From the NCBI RefSeq assembly GCF_000971235.1, contig NZ_BBMB01000007.1, positions 62,001-126,000 of the forward strand: a stretch of 64,000 nt of DNA, read 5' to 3'. Positions 17,935 to 26,400 of the stretch are shown piece by piece (the first letter of the stretch is position 1; each line of letters begins with the position of its first letter). Below the pieces are notes generated by a model. That model did not search any database and was not told the DNA's origin. It saw only the letters and a list, made by a program, of their open reading frames with translations. The position numbers and the translations under genes are program-made. The DNA comes from Demequina subtropica (GTDB lineage Bacteria > Actinomycetota > Actinomycetes > Actinomycetales > Demequinaceae).

Positions 17935-18866
17935 CGGACCTGCCCCGCTACGCGTACCTGGGCCCGTCGGGCACGTTCACGGAGGCGGCGCTCCTCGCGA
18001 TGGTCGACGTCGGCGAGGTCGAGCCCGTCCCCATGATCGACGTCCCCGCCGCGCTCGCGGCGGTGCGCTCGGGCGACGTGGACCACGCGGTCGTCGCGAT
18101 CGAGAACACGGTCGAGGGGGGCGTCACCGCCACGCTCGACACGCTCGCGCAGGGGGATCCGCTCGTCATCCTCGGCGAGGTGGTGCTTCCGGTGTCCTTC
18201 GAGCTCGTGGTGCGTCGCGGCACCGTGATCGAGGACATCACCGCCGTCTCCGCGCACTCCCACGGCCTCAACCAGTGCCGGCGCTGGCTCGCGGCCACGC
18301 TGCCCGGCGCCGTGCAGATCGCCGCATCGTCCAACGCCGCCGCGGCGCAGGAGCTCGCCGCCGGGGTCGGTGGCTTCGAGGCGGCGCTCGCGCCTCCGGG
18401 CCTGGGCGAGCGGCTGGGCCTCGAGGTGCTGACCGCGGGGGTCGCGGACAATCCTCACGCCGCGACCAGGTTCGTGAAGATCGGCCGTCCGAGCCAGGTG
18501 CCCGCCCCGACCGGGGCCGACAAGACGACGCTCGCGATCTGCCTCCCCGACGACCGCGCCGGTGCGCTGCTCGCGATGCTCGAGCAGTTCGCGGCGCGCG
18601 GCGTCAACCTCTCGCGCATCGAGAGCCGCCCGCGCTCGGACCGTCCCGGCGAGTACTCGTTCTCGGTCGACGCGCTCGCCCACATCGACGAGCCCCGCAT
18701 GGCGGAGGCTCTGGTGGGCCTCAAGCGCACCAACCCGGTGGTCGTGTTCCTCGGGTCCTACCCGGCGGCCTCGGGCTATCCGACGCCGGTCGCGTCGGGC
18801 ACCTCGGCGGAGGACTTCGCGGAGGCACGGGCGTGGGTCCAGGGCCTGCGCTCCGGACGGCACTAG
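17931..18866 (+). CDS. pheA: Prephenate dehydratase
   Basis: A 311-residue enzyme converting prephenate to phenylpyruvate in phenylalanine synthesis. Catalytic-domain signs are YLGPSGTFTEAAL (about residues 8-20), VVAIENTVEGGVTATLD (about 59-75) and a TRFVKIGR end motif near residue 181. A C-terminal ACT domain has GVNLSRIESRP (about 222-232), the ESRP phenylalanine-binding signature, so feedback inhibition is expected. The GTG start overlaps the stop of the preceding gene. There is no chorismate mutase domain, as usual for actinobacterial PheA. Confidence 0.95.
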   Translation: MTDLPRYAYLGPSGTFTEAALLAMVDVGEVEPVPMIDVPAALAAVRSGDVDHAVVAIENTVEGGVTATLDTLAQGDPLVILGEVVLPVSFELVVRRGTVIEDITAVSAHSHGLNQCRRWLAATLPGAVQIAASSNAAAAQELAAGVGGFEAALAPPGLGERLGLEVLTAGVADNPHAATRFVKIGRPSQVPAPTGADKTTLAICLPDDRAGALLAMLEQFAARGVNLSRIESRPRSDRPGEYSFSVDALAHIDEPRMAEALVGLKRTNPVVVFLGSYPAASGYPTPVASGTSAEDFAEARAWVQGLRSGRH

Positions 18867-18906
18867 TCGCGACGGGGACCGTGTCCGCGGGGCGCAGGGC
18901 GGCGGG

Positions 18907-20112
18907 TCAGCCGGCCTCGGACGATCCGGGCAGCGCCTCCGCATCGTGCGTCGCCTCGCCGCCCGGCACGCTGGTCGCCGGCACGCGCAGCCTGAGCGCG
19001 CCCGCGTCCACCTCGCCCAGCACGCGCGTCGCGCGTCCCAGCGACTCGCCGTCGACCTGGACCTTCTGCGGCTCGTCGAAGCGGATGTCGACGGTGCGCC
19101 CGCGCACGTGGTCGATGCGCGACGTGCGCCACACGCGCGTGTGCCACGGCTCGCGGATGCCCGCGCCCTGCGCGACCACGGTGCCGAACAGCTCGGTCCA
19201 CCCGACGATCCCGCCGCGCGCGTCGAGCGTCGCGACGTCGATCATGCCGTCGTCGAAGCTGGCATCCGGCACCAGCTGGATCCCGGCCGGGAGCCGGCCG
19301 ACGTTCGCGAGGAGCACCGTGCGCATGTGGCTGTCCACGGGCTCGCCGTCGTCGACCGTGATGCGGGCCATCATGCGCTTGCCCAGATGCTGCACCGCGG
19401 CGAAGAAGTAGGCGACCCACCCGAACTGCTTCTTGAGCCTGTCGTCCGCGCCCGCGACCATCTCCGCGTCGAGTCCCGCGCCCGCGATCACCAGGAAGAT
19501 GTGGCGCTCGCCCTCCTCCTCGCCCTCGGGCGTCCTCACGAGCGTGAGCCAGCCCACGTCGGAGCTCCGCTCGGCGCCCTCGAGCGCGGTGCGCAGCAGC
19601 GCGGGCACATCGCCCAGCGGGAGGTCGAGGTTGCGCGCGAACAGGTTGCCGGTACCCATCGGCATGATGGCCATGGGCACGCCCGAGCCCGCGAGCCCCT
19701 CCGCCACGGCACGGACCGTGCCGTCGCCGCCGACGGCGACCACCACATCGGCCCCCGCCGCGAGCGCCTCGCGCGCCTGGCCCGTGCCAGGGTCCTCGGC
19801 GGTCGTGTAGTACCACATCGGCTCGGGCAGGTAGCGGATCGCGCACGCGCGCAACGCCTGCTCGCGCAGCTCGGCGATGCCGCCCTTGGTGGGGTTCATG
19901 ATGAAGGCCACGCGCTCGCGCGCGTCCGAGCGTCCGGCCGCCGCCGCGAGGTCGAGCGCCGGGAGCGGCCTGATGCGCAGCATGCGCCGCCACATGGGCG
20001 GTACCGCGACGGGGTCGCGCACGCCGATGCGACGCGTGGTCGAGATCGCGAGCGACAGCGCCACGAGCGCCACCACCAGCGATATCAGCGCGATCACGGT
20101 CCCGGCGGTCAT
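18907..20112 (-). CDS. Diacylglycerol kinase-family lipid kinase
   Basis: A 401-residue protein. An N-terminal membrane helix (about residues 4-24) is followed by a DAGK catalytic domain: VAFIMNPTKGG (about 69-79), VVVAVGGDGTVRAVAEGL (about 123-140, GGDGT motif) and MPMGTGNLFARNLDL (about 149-163), then the C-terminal beta-sandwich with DGMIDV and VQVDGE. It probably phosphorylates diacylglycerol or a related lipid at the membrane, in phosphatidylinositol or phospholipid turnover. A TACGCT box ends 6 nt before the ATG, back to back with the serS promoter. Confidence 0.9.
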   Translation of the reverse strand: MTAGTVIALISLVVALVALSLAISTTRRIGVRDPVAVPPMWRRMLRIRPLPALDLAAAAGRSDARERVAFIMNPTKGGIAELREQALRACAIRYLPEPMWYYTTAEDPGTGQAREALAAGADVVVAVGGDGTVRAVAEGLAGSGVPMAIMPMGTGNLFARNLDLPLGDVPALLRTALEGAERSSDVGWLTLVRTPEGEEEGERHIFLVIAGAGLDAEMVAGADDRLKKQFGWVAYFFAAVQHLGKRMMARITVDDGEPVDSHMRTVLLANVGRLPAGIQLVPDASFDDGMIDVATLDARGGIVGWTELFGTVVAQGAGIREPWHTRVWRTSRIDHVRGRTVDIRFDEPQKVQVDGESLGRATRVLGEVDAGALRLRVPATSVPGGEATHDAEALPGSSEAG

Positions 20113-20118
20113 GAGGAG

Positions 20119-20124
20119 AGCGTA
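20119..20124 (-). promoter_or_regulatory. -10 box TACGCT, leaderless start of lipid kinase gene
   Basis: TACGCT on the reverse strand ends 6 nt before the ATG at 20112, 13 bp from the divergent serS -10 box. Confidence 0.55.
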
Positions 20125-20137
20125 CGTCTCCCGTCGA

Positions 20138-20143
20138 TAGACT
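20138..20143 (+). promoter_or_regulatory. -10 box TAGACT, leaderless start of serS
   Basis: TAGACT ends 7 nt before the ATG at 20151. This leaves no room for a T-box or attenuator leader. Confidence 0.6.
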
Positions 20144-20150
20144 TGCGGGC

Positions 20151-21422
20151 ATGATCGACCTCAAGCTCCTGCGTGCCACCCCCGACCTCGTGAGGGAGAG
20201 CCAGCGCTCACGCGGGGACGACCCCGCCGTGGTCGACGAGGTCCTGGCGGCCGATGCGGCCAACCGCGCCGCGCTCCAGGAGTTCGAGACCGCACGCGCC
20301 GAGCAGAAGCTCCTGGGCAAGGACGTCGCCCGCGCGCAGGGCGAGGAGAAGCAGGCGCTGCTCGCGCGCACCAAGGAGCTCGCGGCGCGCGTGAAGGAGC
20401 TGCAGGCGACGGCCGATGCGGCGTCGGCCCGCGCGGTCGAGCTCGCGCGCTCGCTGGGCAACATCCCCGAGGCGGGCGTGCCGGCGGGCGGCGCGGACGA
20501 CTTCGTGGTGCTGCGCCACGAAGGCGCCGTCCGCGACTTCGCCGCCGAGGGCGTCGCGGTGAAGGACCACCTCGAGCTGGGCGAGGGCCTCCAGGCGATC
20601 GACATGGAGCGCGGTGCGAAGGTCTCCGGCGCGCGCTTCTACTTCCTCACGGGCATCGGCGCGCGGCTCGAGCTCGCGGTCCTCAACGCCGCCATGCAGG
20701 TCGCGATCGACGCCGGGTTCTCGCCCATGATCACGCCGACGCTCGTGCGCCCCGAGGTCATGGCCGGCACGGGGTTCCTCGGCAAGCATGCGGACGAGAT
20801 CTACCGCCTCGAGCGCGACGACCTCTACCTGGTGGGAACCTCGGAGGTCGCGCTCGCGGGCTACCACAGCGACGAGTTCGTCGACCTCTCCGCCGGCCCC
20901 CGCCGCTACGCGGGCTGGAGCGCGTGCTACCGCCGCGAGGCCGGCTCCGCCGGCCGCGACACGCGCGGCATCATCCGCGTCCACCAGTTCCACAAGGTCG
21001 AGATGTTCTCGTACTGCCGTCCGGAGGACGCCGCCGCGGAGCACGCGCGCTTCCTCGCGACCGAGGAGCGCATGCTGCAGGCCCTCGAGCTGCCGTACCG
21101 CGTGATCGACACCGCGGCCGGCGACCTCGGCTCGAGCGCTGCGCGCAAGTTCGACTGCGAGGCGTGGCTCCCGAGCCAGGAGCGGTGGATGGAGGTCACC
21201 TCGACCTCGAACTGCACCACCTATCAGGCCCGTCGCCTCGCGATCCGCGAGAAGCGGGAAGGCGGCTCGGAGCCCGTCGCGACCATCAACGGCACCATCG
21301 GCACGACCCGCTGGCTGGTCGCGCTGCTCGAGAACCACCAGCAGGCCGACGGCAGCGTCCACGTCCCCGAGGTGCTCCGTCCCTACCTCGGCGGTCTCGA
21401 GGTCCTCGAGCCGGTGCGCTGA
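20151..21422 (+). CDS. serS: Seryl-tRNA synthetase
   Basis: A 423-residue class II synthetase. The N-terminal [22 protein letters not shown] opens the tRNA-binding coiled coil (about residues 27-100). Motif 2 is seen in [28 protein letters not shown] (about 263-290) and motif 3 in [18 protein letters not shown] (near 380-397). It charges tRNA-Ser; two tRNA-Ser genes occur in this window at 30227 and 30393. Length and motifs are typical. Confidence 0.97.
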   Translation: MIDLKLLRATPDLVRESQRSRGDDPAVVDEVLAADAANRAALQEFETARAEQKLLGKDVARAQGEEKQALLARTKELAARVKELQATADAASARAVELARSLGNIPEAGVPAGGADDFVVLRHEGAVRDFAAEGVAVKDHLELGEGLQAIDMERGAKVSGARFYFLTGIGARLELAVLNAAMQVAIDAGFSPMITPTLVRPEVMAGTGFLGKHADEIYRLERDDLYLVGTSEVALAGYHSDEFVDLSAGPRRYAGWSACYRREAGSAGRDTRGIIRVHQFHKVEMFSYCRPEDAAAEHARFLATEERMLQALELPYRVIDTAAGDLGSSAARKFDCEAWLPSQERWMEVTSTSNCTTYQARRLAIREKREGGSEPVATINGTIGTTRWLVALLENHQQADGSVHVPEVLRPYLGGLEVLEPVR

Positions 21423-21478
21423 GCCGGAGTTCACGTGACGGTCACCTCTCGCGCTCCCGCGGCGCGCGCGGCCCGTCG

Positions 21479-21484
21479 TAAGGT
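21479..21484 (+). promoter_or_regulatory. -10 box TAAGGT, leaderless start of HAD gene
   Basis: TAAGGT ends 6 nt before the ATG at 21491. Confidence 0.55.
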
Positions 21485-21490
21485 CGTGGC

Positions 21491-22342
21491 ATGAATCCCC
21501 ACGACATGCGCCCGCCGCTCGGACCCGACTCGTGGCGCCTCGTGGGCCTCGACATCGACGGCACGCTCATGCACTGGGGCGGCGAGATCTCCGACGCGGT
21601 CGCGGAGGCCGTCGAGCGTGCGCGCATGTGCCGCAACCACGTGATCCTCGCGACGGGGCGCAACATCATGGGGATGATGCCCGTCGCCGAGAGGCTCGGC
21701 ATCCGCCGCGGCTGGGCGGTGTGCTCCAACGGCGCGGTCACGGTGCGCCTCAACCCGCGGGCGGCGGGCGGCTACGACATCGTCGAGAAGGTGACGTTCA
21801 ACCCGCGCGCCGCGCTCGAGCTCATCCGCGACGAGATGCCCGACGCGTTCTTCGCGGTCGAGGACCTTGGCGTGGGCTTCCTGGTCAACCGCGAGTTCCC
21901 CGCGGGGGAGCTGGTGGGCCGTCAGCGCGTCGCGAGCTTCGACGAGCTGTGCCACGACGAGGCGACGCGCGTGGTCATCCGCGCGCCCGGCGTCGACGTC
22001 ACGCATTTCGACGACCTGGTCCACCGCATCGGCCTCAACGACGTCACGTACGCCGTGGGCTACTCCGCGTGGCTCGACCTCACGCCTCCCGGGGTGACCA
22101 AGGCCTCCGCGCTCGAGACGCTGCGGCGGCAGCTGGGCGTCTACCCGGACCACACGGTCACGGTGGGCGACGGCAACAACGACATCTCGATGCTCGAGTG
22201 GGCGGGCCAGTCGGCCGCGATGGGCACGGCGCCCGCGCACGTGAAGGCCGTGGCGGACGAGGTGCTCGGCTCCGTCGAGGAGGACGGCATCCTCGCGGTG
22301 CTCGACCGGCTCATCGACCCGGACCGCCTCGCGGTGATGTGA
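21491..22342 (+). CDS. HAD-superfamily phosphatase, Cof type
   Basis: A 283-residue HAD hydrolase with motif I GLDIDGTLMHWG (about residues 19-30, Asp nucleophile), motif II ILATGRN (about 54-60), a C2 cap, and motif III/IV KASALETLRR...VTVGDGNNDISMLEWAG (about 208-237). Cof-type enzymes dephosphorylate sugar phosphates or cofactors such as FMN. It sits just downstream of serS but has its own -10 box. The substrate cannot be read from the sequence. Confidence 0.9.
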   Translation: MNPHDMRPPLGPDSWRLVGLDIDGTLMHWGGEISDAVAEAVERARMCRNHVILATGRNIMGMMPVAERLGIRRGWAVCSNGAVTVRLNPRAAGGYDIVEKVTFNPRAALELIRDEMPDAFFAVEDLGVGFLVNREFPAGELVGRQRVASFDELCHDEATRVVIRAPGVDVTHFDDLVHRIGLNDVTYAVGYSAWLDLTPPGVTKASALETLRRQLGVYPDHTVTVGDGNNDISMLEWAGQSAAMGTAPAHVKAVADEVLGSVEEDGILAVLDRLIDPDRLAVM

Positions 22343-22352
22343 CGGGCCGCGC

Positions 22353-23315
22353 TCACGCGACCGTCAGCACGACCTTCCCGAAGACCTCGCCCGACTCGAG
22401 CAGCCGGTGCGCATCGCCTGCGCGCTCGAGGGGGAGCGTCGCATGGACGATGGGCCGGAGCCGGTCGGGCACGAGCGGCCAGACCTCCTCGCGGACCCGC
22501 GCGACGATCGCCGCGCGCTCGGCGAGCGGGCGGGCGCGCAGGGTGGTCCCGATGACGCGCGCCCGCTTGGCGAGCAGCGTCCCCAGGTCGAGCTCCCCGC
22601 GCGCGCCCTTCTGCATGCCGATGACCACGAGCCGGCCGCCGGTGCGCAGCGCCCGGAGGTTCGCCTCGAGGTAGGCGGCCCCGACCACGTCGAGGATCAC
22701 GTCCGCGCCGCCCTCGTCGCGCACGGCCTGCGCCCAGTCGTCGGCGCGGTGGTCGAGCGCCACATCCGCGCCCAGCTCGGCGCATCGTGCCGTGCGCTCG
22801 GGTCCGCCCGCCGTGGTGATCACGCGCATGCCACGCGCCTTCGCGATCTGGATCGCCGCGGTGCCCACGCCGCCCGACCCGCCGTGCACCAGCAGCGTCT
22901 CCCCGGGGCGTGCGCCGGCCTCGTCGAGGTTGGACACGACGGTGCAGGCCGCCTCGACCAGCGACGCCGCCTCCACATCGGTCAGCCCGTCCGGCACGGG
23001 CAGCAGGAGCGAGGCGTCGACCGCCACGCGCTCCGCGTAGCCGCCGCCCGGCAGCAGGGCGCACACGCGGTCGCCCGGCGACCACGGGGACGATGCGGGG
23101 GCCGTGAGCAGCGTGCCAGCCGCCTCGAGCCCGGGCCACGCGGGAGCGCCCGGAGGGGCCGGATACCTGCCCTCGCGCTGCAGGATGTCCGCGCGATTCA
23201 CCCCCGATGCTGTGATTCGCATCACAGCGTCATCCGGGCGTGTCGGGCTGAACGGCATATCTACCAGGGATAAGGACTCCGGGCCCCCGGGGGTGGTGAT
23301 GACGCATGCCTTCAT
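22353..23315 (-). CDS. Zinc-free quinone oxidoreductase / MDR alcohol dehydrogenase-like
   Basis: A 320-residue medium-chain dehydrogenase/reductase. N-terminal MKACVITTPGGPESL, a GxGxxG-type NADPH site LVHGGSGGVGTAAIQIAKA (about residues 141-159) and a C-terminal VVLTV end are typical of the QOR/PIG3 group; the catalytic-zinc Cys/His residues of alcohol dehydrogenases are absent. It is expected to reduce quinones or enones with NADPH. Start 23315 is chosen because GGGAG lies about 8 nt upstream; a frame to 23444 lacks a site and would run into the cvnA promoter. Confidence 0.88.
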   Translation of the reverse strand: MKACVITTPGGPESLSLVDMPFSPTRPDDAVMRITASGVNRADILQREGRYPAPPGAPAWPGLEAAGTLLTAPASSPWSPGDRVCALLPGGGYAERVAVDASLLLPVPDGLTDVEAASLVEAACTVVSNLDEAGARPGETLLVHGGSGGVGTAAIQIAKARGMRVITTAGGPERTARCAELGADVALDHRADDWAQAVRDEGGADVILDVVGAAYLEANLRALRTGGRLVVIGMQKGARGELDLGTLLAKRARVIGTTLRARPLAERAAIVARVREEVWPLVPDRLRPIVHATLPLERAGDAHRLLESGEVFGKVVLTVA

Positions 23316-23353
23316 CGAAATACTCCCGTTACCTGCGTCATAGTGGGGGCCGC

Positions 23354-23359
23354 CTATCC
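23354..23359 (+). promoter_or_regulatory. -10 box TATCCT of the conservon operon
   Basis: TATCCT would start transcription near 23366 and give a leader of about 125 nt before cvnA, unlike the leaderless genes nearby. Confidence 0.4.
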
Positions 23360-23491
23360 TCTCATCAAACATCGCACGTGGATGAAGGCTTATGTTCCCG
23401 GCGGCTCCGGCCGATAGGGCAAGGGAGCAGTCGTCCGATTCCATGCACGGAGCGCCCTGATCCGTGCGGCGGCTTGTGAGGGGAAGGTTTC

Positions 23492-26400
23492 ATGCTCCAG
23501 AGGCTCGGTATTCGAGGAAAGCTCCTCGCCGTCGTCATGGTGCCCATTCTCGTCCTGCTGTCGGCGGTGTCGTACATCACGCTCTCCGCCGCCAGCGACT
23601 ACCGCGAGAACTCCAACGCTGAGAAGCTCATCGACACGCTCAACGAGGCGCGCGAGACTGAGGCCCTGATCCAGGACGAGCGCACCGCTGCGCTGAACTT
23701 CGTCCACCTGATCCAGGACACCCAGGAGAAGCTCGCCGAGGCGCGCGCCGACGTGGAGTACCGCTACGGCACGCTCGCGGAGCGCCTCCGGTCGCTCGAC
23801 GGCGCGCAGGCCAAGACGCTCTTCACGTTCACCCAGCAGCGCCTGGGCGTCACCGACGACGGCATGCTGCCCGAGGCGCGCGCCTACACCATCGGATCCC
23901 CCGAGACCGAGGGCGGCTGGCTGGTCCTGCCGACGGCCGACGAGATCGAGCAGATGGACGCCGCGTACCGCGAGGCCGTCCGTCAGCTCGACACGCTCGC
24001 GAGCTCGAGCCCCGAGGAGTTCGACCTCCAGATCCCGTTCGCCGCTCTGTCGTACGCCGTCGAGCAGGAGGCGTCCTACGCCCACCGCCTGCTCGCCGAG
24101 ACTGCCGAGTACCGCGACCAGCTCGACGAGATCTTCCCCGCGGTCGACGCGGGCCTGGACCACATCGCCGTCTCCGCCGCCGAGGTGGAGCTCACGGACG
24201 ACAACGCGGCCGCGCTGGCGGCGGTGAGCGCGGGCCACGAGCTGCGCGACTCGCTCCCGCAGATCCGCGCCGGTGTGCGCACCGCGAGCATCTCGCCCGC
24301 CACCGTCGTCGTGTACTACACGCAGGTCATCGAGCAGTTCGTCGGCTCCTCGGACGCGATCGCGCTCGCCATCCCCGACCGCGACATCGTCGGCACGATC
24401 CAGGCCTACGGCGCCCTCGACCACCTGATCGAGAGCATCCGCTACGAGGGCGACGTGTTCGGCCGCCTCATCCGCGAGGGTGAGTTCACCGCATCGGAGA
24501 TCGCCGAGACCCGCTCGATCGTGGAGCGCACGAGCCTCCGCCTCGAGACCGCGCAGTCGCGCGGCGCCGGCCTTCAGCCGGCGATCGAGGTGCCCGCGCT
24601 GGGTGCGTCGGCCGGCTCGGACACCTCGTTCGTCACCATCCAGAACACCGTGCTCAACGGTCTCGACTCGTCGCTCGTCGCGGCGCAGTCCGAGGACTGG
24701 GCCGGCAAGGTGCAGGCCGAGCTCGACCAGTACGAGCCGCTGCGCGAGCAGGTCTGGGACCGCACCACGAGCGCGATCTCCCAGAACACCATCAACGCGG
24801 CCTCCGCCACGTGGTTGACCCTGGCCGTCGCGGTCGGCGCCGTCGTCGGCTCGCTGCTGATCGCGTTCGCGATCTCCCGCCGCATCGTCGTCCCGCTCCG
24901 CCGCCTCACCACGACGGCGACCGCGGTCCGTGAGGAGCTCCCCCGCCTGGTGGAGCGAGTCGCGATGCCGGGTGAGGACGTCGACGTCTCCGAGGTCCAG
25001 ATCCGCGTCGAGTCGCAGGACGAGGTCGGCCGCCTCGCCGAGGCGTTCAACGGCGTCAACGCGGCCACCATCGAGATCGCGCGTGAGCAGGCCGCCCTGC
25101 GTTCGTCCATCTCGGAGATGTTCGTCAACGTCGCGCGCCGCGACCAGCTGCTCCTCAACCGCCAGCTGTCCAGCATCGACGAGATGGAGCGCAGCGAGGA
25201 CGACCCGGACCGCCTCACCAGGCTGTTCGCGCTCGACCACCTGGCGACCCGGATGCGACGCAACTCGGAGTCCCTCCTCGTCCTCGCAGGCATCGACACC
25301 GGTCGCCGCATCCGCCGCGCCATGCCGATGTCCGACGTGATCCGTACCGCGTCCTCCGAGATCGAGCTGTACGAGCGCGTCGACCTCGAGCTCATCGTCG
25401 ACCCGGCGATGCTCGGCCACCAGGCGCTCACCGCCGCCCACCTCTTCGCGGAGCTGCTCGAGAACGCGACCGTGTTCTCGGACCCGGGCTCCCGCGTGGT
25501 GGTCCGCACCGGCCGCACGGTCGACGGCTTCACGGTCGAGGTGGTCGACACCGGCATCGGCATGACCGAGGACGAGCTCGCCGAGGCGAACTCCCGCGTC
25601 CAGTCCTCGGCCGCGTCCGAGATCCTCGGTGCGCAGCGCCTCGGCCTCTTCGTGGTCGGTCGAATCGCCCGCCGCCTGGGCGCGCAGGTCGCGCTCTCCT
25701 CCGTCGAGGGCAGCGGAACCGTCGCGACCGTGCTCCTGCCCTCGTCGCTGTTCCAGTCGATCGACGAGGCGCCCGCGGCCGCGGCCCCGGTGGAGGCCCC
25801 CGCCCCCGCCGCTCCGGCCGCTCCCGCTCAGCCGATGCTTCCGGTGGCGCCCGCCGCCTCCGTCTCCGGCCTCCCGTCGCGATCCGCCGGGAACGCGCCT
25901 GAGGCCCCCGTCGCCCCGGCGACCCCTGCGTCCGCGCCGTATGCGCCGGCATCGATGGTCGCGGGCGCAAGCCTCGCGGGCCGGTCGGGCGAGCCGGAGT
26001 ACGACGAGGACTCGATCCCGATGCCGTCGGGCATCGACGCCCTGATCGCCGCCGACGCCGCCGCCGCGCCGACCGCCGAGCCGGTCGATGGAGCGGAGCT
26101 CACGTCGGGCGTCTCGGAGGCAGGTCTGCCGACGCGCCGCCGCCGTGTCGAGGGCTCCGCCGCCGATGCGAACGAGGAGGCCGAGAAGGTCATCGGCCTG
26201 CCCGTCCGCGCGACCGCCGCCCAGCTGAGCGCGCTCGACGCGGAGACCGCGGCGTTCACGCCGACGGTGTCGCCCGCCGAGATCGACCCGCAGACCGCGG
26301 AGGAGCGTGCCTCGGTGTTCCGCGGCTTCCGCTCGCGCCGCGAGACCGCGAGGCCCGAGCCTCGCACCGAGCTCCCCGAGGCAGTCCCGCCGGTCATGGC

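Noticed and set aside
20113-20150. T-box leader for serS
   Set aside because: Only 38 bp separate the divergent starts and the mRNA appears leaderless.
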